A stretch of DNA of 35,067 nucleotides from Candidatus Limosilactobacillus intestinigallinarum (lineage in GTDB: Bacteria; Bacillota; Bacilli; Lactobacillales; Lactobacillaceae). The stretch's first letter is position 1. The number at the start of each line of letters is the position of its first letter. Below are positions 31,637 to 35,067 of the stretch, piece by piece. The notes below the pieces were generated by a model. That model ran no database searches, was not told the origin of the DNA, and was given only the letters and a program-made list of their open reading frames with translations. The DNA lies in assembly GCA_019117285.1 (NCBI GenBank), contig DXAA01000005.1, positions 1-35,067 on the forward strand, written 5' to 3'. Both the position numbers and the translations under genes were made by a program.

Positions 31637-33019
31637 TTATTTAGCACTGACCGTGGTCCGGTGACGGTAAAGGTACACCAGCACGGCGACGATCAGGACC
31701 GCCGCCCCAACGATCACGGAGACCCGGGTGTCCGGGTTGATGAACATGAAGACTACGATCACGATCAACATGATAAAGGCAAAGTAGTTGGAGAACGGGT
31801 AGAGCGGGAGCTTGAACGGGTGGTCAGTCATCAGGTCCGGGTTGTTGTGCCGGAAGCGCAACTCGGCCAGCAGGATCACGAACCACGGGATCATCCCCGG
31901 CAGTACGGAGGAACTGAAGACGACCACGAACATGTCAGCCGTGGACTTGCTGTAGATCGAGGAGATCATGTCGATGATGAACCCAATCAGGATCCCCCCG
32001 GAAATTCCGAGGATCGCCGCGTCCGGAACCACCCGCTTGGAGAGCCGCCCGAAGATCTTCGGCGCATCCCCCTCGTGGGCCAGCTTGAACAGCATCCGGC
32101 TGGAACTGTAGATCCCGGAGTTGGCCCCGGACAGGGCCGCCGTCAGGACCACGAAGTTGATGATCGAGGCCGCCGCGGTGATCCCAACCTTGGCGAAGGT
32201 AGAAACGAAGGGTGAACCGACACTCGACAGCTTGTTCCACGGGTAGATTGTCACGATGACGAAGATCGCCCCGACGTAGAAGATCAAGATCCGGAAGAGC
32301 ACCGACTTGACCGACTTGACGATCGCCTGCTGGGGATTGGCCACCTCCCCGGCGGAGATTCCCAGCAGTTCGATCCCCTCGTAGGAGCCGACGATGATCG
32401 ACATCGAGAAGAAGAAGCCGGAGACCCCACCGGTGAAGAAGCCGCCGTGGGCCCAGAGGTTGCTGAAGCCGGTCGGGTGGCCCCCGTTACCGAAGCCGAA
32501 GAAGATCACCATGAAGCCCAAGAGAATCATGAAGATAATCGTGATGACCTTGATCATCGCGAACCAGAACTCCAGCGACCCATAGGCCTTGGCACTCGCC
32601 AGGTTGGCCAGCACCAGGAAGACGATGATCACGATTCCGGCGATCCAGGTGTGCATGTGCGGCCACCAGTACTTGAGGTACTCCGTGGCCGCCACCACCT
32701 CGGACATGCCGACGACGATGTATTCGAAAACGTTGGCCCACTTGGCCAGGTAGCCCGCCAGGGGGTGAACATACTCGGTCGCGTAGTCGGCAAACGAGCC
32801 GGTCCCCGGATTGATGTAGATCATCTCACCCAGGGCCCGCATCACGATGTAGAGGATTAACCCCACAAAGGCGTACGCCAGCAGGACGGATGGTCCGGTC
32901 CACTTAATCGTCGAGGTCGCCCCCATGAACAGGCCGACCCCGATCGCTCCACCGAGGGAGATCATCTCCATCTGCCCCGCCGTCATCGACCGCCGAAGCT
33001 TCGGTGCACTATCTTTCAT
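31637..33019 (-). CDS. APC-superfamily amino acid permease (AAT family)
   Basis: A 460-residue twelve-helix amino acid:proton symporter. The helix 1 motif SLGGAIGVGLFMGA (unwound backbone binding site), GEMIYINPGTGSFADYA and SYEGIELLGISAGEVANPQQAI are signatures of the AAT subfamily that includes GabP, AroP, ProY and lysine permease. The substrate is not predictable with confidence from these motifs. A perfect TATAAT (33062-33067 on the minus strand) lies upstream but without a matching -35 box, and the ribosome binding site is weak. It is transcribed alone between two terminators. Confidence 0.9.
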   Translation of the reverse strand: MKDSAPKLRRSMTAGQMEMISLGGAIGVGLFMGATSTIKWTGPSVLLAYAFVGLILYIVMRALGEMIYINPGTGSFADYATEYVHPLAGYLAKWANVFEYIVVGMSEVVAATEYLKYWWPHMHTWIAGIVIIVFLVLANLASAKAYGSLEFWFAMIKVITIIFMILLGFMVIFFGFGNGGHPTGFSNLWAHGGFFTGGVSGFFFSMSIIVGSYEGIELLGISAGEVANPQQAIVKSVKSVLFRILIFYVGAIFVIVTIYPWNKLSSVGSPFVSTFAKVGITAAASIINFVVLTAALSGANSGIYSSSRMLFKLAHEGDAPKIFGRLSKRVVPDAAILGISGGILIGFIIDMISSIYSKSTADMFVVVFSSSVLPGMIPWFVILLAELRFRHNNPDLMTDHPFKLPLYPFSNYFAFIMLIVIVVFMFINPDTRVSVIVGAAVLIVAVLVYLYRHRTTVSAK

Positions 33020-33108
33020 TTTCTATCAGATCCCTTTCCTATCCTAATTCTAGGAAAGTATATTATAATTTCGTATCAATTTCCAGGTTTTTCTCATTGT
33101 TTTGTAAT

Positions 33109-33137
33109 CGAAAAGGAGCACCCCCAATGGGTACTCC
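33109..33137 (-). terminator. Terminator of ptsI
   Basis: GGAGCACCC (33115-33123) pairs with GGGTACTCC (33129-33137), one G-U pair on the minus-strand RNA, and TTTTCG follows. It begins 8 nt past the ptsI stop. Confidence 0.8.
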
Positions 33138-33144
33138 CGTGATC

Positions 33145-34872
33145 TCACTTGATATTAAGACTGTTCTTGACGAGCATCTTGACATCGCGGTCGGTCGAAC
33201 AGTTGTTGATGGCGTCGGTCACCACCCGCCGGCATTCCCGGGTGTCGAGCTTGCTCATCATGCTCCGCGTCCGCAGTACCGTCGAGGCCGACATTGAATA
33301 AACATCCAAGCCCAACCCCATCAGCAGCGGCAAGGCCCACTTGTCGCCGGCCATCTCACCACACATCGCCACCGTGATCTTCTGGTCATGAGCGGCATCG
33401 ATCACGTGCTTGATCAGGCTCAGGAAGGCCGGGTTGAGGGGCTGGTAGAGGTAGGACACGGCGTCGCTTCCCCGGTCGGCGGCGAAGCTATACTGGATCA
33501 GGTCGTTGGTGCCGATGCTGAAGAAGTCGACCTCCTTGGCCAGGTTAGCGGCGTTGACGGCCGCCAGCGGGATCTCAATCATGATTCCCAGCCGGATGTC
33601 ATCACCGATCCCCGGCTGCTTGACCTGGAGCTCGGCCTTACATTCATTGAAGATCTGCTTGGCTTGGCGCAGCTCCTGGACCGTGGCGATCATCGGGAAC
33701 ATGATCGAGAGCGGTCCGTACTGAGAGGCCCGGATCAGTGCCCGCAGCTGGGGCTTGAAGATCTCGGGGTGGTCCAGGCAGAGCCGGATGGCCCGGTAGC
33801 CGAGGAAGGGGTTCATCTCCCGGGGCAGGGGCAAAAACGGTAGGGGCTTGTCACCACCGATGTCGAGGGTCCGGACAACCACCCGCTTCCCCTGCATGTT
33901 GATGATCACCCGGCGGTAGGCCTCAAACTGCTCATCCTCGCTCGGCAGGTGGTCACTGTTCATGTAGAGGAACTCGGAACGGAAGAGCCCGATCCCCTCG
34001 GCCCCCTGCTTGATCACGTCGTTGACGTCATCGGGTGTCCCGATGTTGGCAGTGATTGAGAAGCGCTGACCATCCTTGGAGATTGACGGGGCATCGACCA
34101 GCCGGGCCCACTCGGCGGTTCGTTCATCGAAGCCAGCCGCCTTGCGCTGGTAGGCGTCGACCTGGGCGTCGGTTGGGTCCACCACTACCGTCCCGCTCAA
34201 GCCGTCAACGACCATCAGCTGACCGCTCTGGACGTTGGCGGTAACGTCATTGGTCCCGACCACCGCGGGAATCCGGAGAGTCCGCGACATGATCGCCGCG
34301 TGACTGGTCCGCCCGCCCCGGTTGGTTACGATCCCCTTGATCAGCTTGGGGTCCATCTGCGAGGTATCGGACGGGGTCAACTCGTCGGCCACGATGACTA
34401 CCGGGTGGGTGATCGCCGCTAGTGTCGGCAGTTTCTTCCCCAGCAGGTGACTGAGGGTCCGCTTGGCGATGTCCCGGACGTCGGTTGCCCGCTCCTGCAT
34501 GTACTGGTTATCCTTCATCGCCGCCAGCATGTTGGCGAAGTTCCCGGTCACCTTGCTGACGGCCTCCTCGGCGTTGACCTGGAGGGTATCAATCTCATTC
34601 TTGATCTGGCCCAGCATCTCCGGGTCGGAAAGGATCGTGATGTGGGCGTCAAAGACATCCAGTTCTTTGTCGCTCAACCGTTTTCGGGCGTTCTCCTTGA
34701 TCTGCCGCAGGTCAGCAATGGAAGCGGCAAAGGCCTCCTTGACCCGCTGGTACTCCTGATCCGTATCCGCAATCCGGCGCTTTTTGAACGACAGGTCCGG
34801 TGTCGTCAGCAGGTAGGCCGGGGCAATCCCCACCCCGTCACTGGCCGCAATTCCCTGAATGTCTTTTGGCAT
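33145..34872 (-). CDS. ptsI: PTS enzyme I (phosphoenolpyruvate-protein phosphotransferase)
   Basis: A 575-residue cytoplasmic enzyme that passes phosphate from PEP to HPr, starting all PTS transport and HPr-dependent control. The swivelling domain has the active-site His191 in GGRTSHAAIMSR; the HPr-binding helical part is about 25-145. The C-terminal PEP-binding barrel carries EFLYMNSDHLPSEDEQ, GTNDLIQYSFAADRG and the catalytic AMCGEMAGD. Length is typical. GAGGGGGAAA precedes the ATG. A TATAAT (34918-34923) and an upstream terminator suggest that it is transcribed without ptsH, whereas ptsHI is usually one operon. In this window its likely downstream client is the LacS-type permease. Confidence 0.98.
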   Translation of the reverse strand: MPKDIQGIAASDGVGIAPAYLLTTPDLSFKKRRIADTDQEYQRVKEAFAASIADLRQIKENARKRLSDKELDVFDAHITILSDPEMLGQIKNEIDTLQVNAEEAVSKVTGNFANMLAAMKDNQYMQERATDVRDIAKRTLSHLLGKKLPTLAAITHPVVIVADELTPSDTSQMDPKLIKGIVTNRGGRTSHAAIMSRTLRIPAVVGTNDVTANVQSGQLMVVDGLSGTVVVDPTDAQVDAYQRKAAGFDERTAEWARLVDAPSISKDGQRFSITANIGTPDDVNDVIKQGAEGIGLFRSEFLYMNSDHLPSEDEQFEAYRRVIINMQGKRVVVRTLDIGGDKPLPFLPLPREMNPFLGYRAIRLCLDHPEIFKPQLRALIRASQYGPLSIMFPMIATVQELRQAKQIFNECKAELQVKQPGIGDDIRLGIMIEIPLAAVNAANLAKEVDFFSIGTNDLIQYSFAADRGSDAVSYLYQPLNPAFLSLIKHVIDAAHDQKITVAMCGEMAGDKWALPLLMGLGLDVYSMSASTVLRTRSMMSKLDTRECRRVVTDAINNCSTDRDVKMLVKNSLNIK

Positions 34873-34917
34873 ACTATTTCCCCCTCTAAACTTAAGCCGA
34901 ATGTTTTGCCTACTAGC

Positions 34918-34923
34918 ATTATA
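34918..34923 (-). promoter_or_regulatory. -10 box of ptsI
   Basis: A perfect TATAAT on the minus strand about 45 nt upstream of the ptsI start codon; the -35 box is weak. This supports ptsI transcription without an upstream gene. Confidence 0.5.
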
Positions 34924-34950
34924 ACCTATTTTAAGAGGCTCTATGATATT

Positions 34951-34990
34951 CGGTAAGGATAAGATGATTTCTTATCTTTACCGTTTTTTG
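34951..34990 (+). terminator. Orphan plus-strand terminator upstream of ptsI
   Basis: CGGTAAGGATAAGA (34951-34964) pairs with TCTTATCTTTACCG (34970-34983) with one G-U pair and a 5 nt loop, followed by TTTTTT. No plus-strand gene precedes it. Confidence 0.7.
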
Positions 34991-35011
34991 TTACTTGTTG
35001 TACCATTGATT

Positions 35012-35066
35012 TAAAAATGAAAAAGACAACTGTCTTAAGTTATCCTCATAACCACTCAGTTGTCTT
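35012..35066 (-). terminator. Terminator of a minus-strand gene beyond the window
   Basis: AAGACAACTG (35023-35032) is complementary to 35057-35066, with an inner GTTAT/ATAAC stem. On the minus strand TTTCATTTTT follows. It should end the gene that lies upstream of ptsI outside the window. Confidence 0.75.
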
Positions 35067-35067
35067 A

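Noticed and set aside
33020-33108. T-box or lysine riboswitch before the amino acid permease
   Set aside because: The gap is under 100 nt and has no T-box AGGGTGGNACCGCG-type motif or multi-helix structure.
1-35067. CRISPR arrays, insertion sequences, prophage or defence islands
   Set aside because: No spaced repeat array, transposase, integrase, restriction or toxin-antitoxin gene was seen on either strand; gene content is housekeeping throughout.

Overview
The window looks like chromosomal core sequence from a low-GC-phylum but fairly GC-rich lactic acid bacterium, most likely a Limosilactobacillus (L. fermentum/reuteri/pontis-like group). The evidence is a set of classic Lactobacillaceae neighbourhoods (cdaA-cdaR-glmM-glmS, ung-pta-tsaE-GNAT, secG-esterase-rnr-smpB), a LysM/Apf-type cell-wall protein, a LacS-type sugar permease with a fused EIIA domain, and a tmRNA tag ending in YAYAA. 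The genus call is an inference from gene content and base composition by eye; no search was run.

Layout. 1-8.2 kb is sugar uptake and signalling: the 5' part of pgi, a GlcU-type sugar transporter, an OmpR-type two-component system, a zinc alcohol dehydrogenase, and a GPH permease with C-terminal EIIA divergent from an AraC-type activator. 8.2-9.5 kb holds the tmRNA gene (ssrA) and a secreted LysM protein. 9.6-12.7 kb is a three-gene unit of an OatA-like acyltransferase, a MarR regulator and a Cof-type HAD phosphatase. 12.8-18.5 kb has a small unknown protein, glmS, and the cdaA-cdaR-glmM operon linking c-di-AMP synthesis to amino-sugar supply. 18.6-22 kb carries a DUF1361 membrane protein, ribokinase, murB and a DnaQ-like exonuclease. 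22-25.3 kb is ung-pta, a small secreted unknown, tsaE and a GNAT acetyltransferase. 25.4-30 kb is a LURP-one/YxjI protein and secG-esterase-rnr-smpB. 30-35 kb is a ClC antiporter, an amino acid permease and ptsI.

How the genes connect. Much of the window serves the cell envelope: glmS and glmM make glucosamine-1-phosphate, murB acts on UDP-MurNAc precursor synthesis, OatA-like and LysM proteins act on finished peptidoglycan, and CdaA/CdaR tune turgor and wall synthesis through c-di-AMP. A second theme is sugar flux under CcpA/PTS control: ptsI, the EIIA-tagged permease, the GlcU-like transporter, ribokinase and pta, several with cre-like or LacI-type operators in their promoters. A third is ribosome rescue and RNA quality control: ssrA, smpB and rnr are all present.

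I found no CRISPR array, insertion sequence, prophage, defence island or biosynthetic cluster, and no obvious new multi-gene system. The best leads are non-coding: a near-consensus promoter followed about 80 nt later by an intrinsic terminator (putative small RNA or attenuator, 13150-13266), an orphan plus-strand terminator upstream of ptsI, stacked hairpins at 19242-19353, and a cre-like site placed where CcpA would activate ung-pta.
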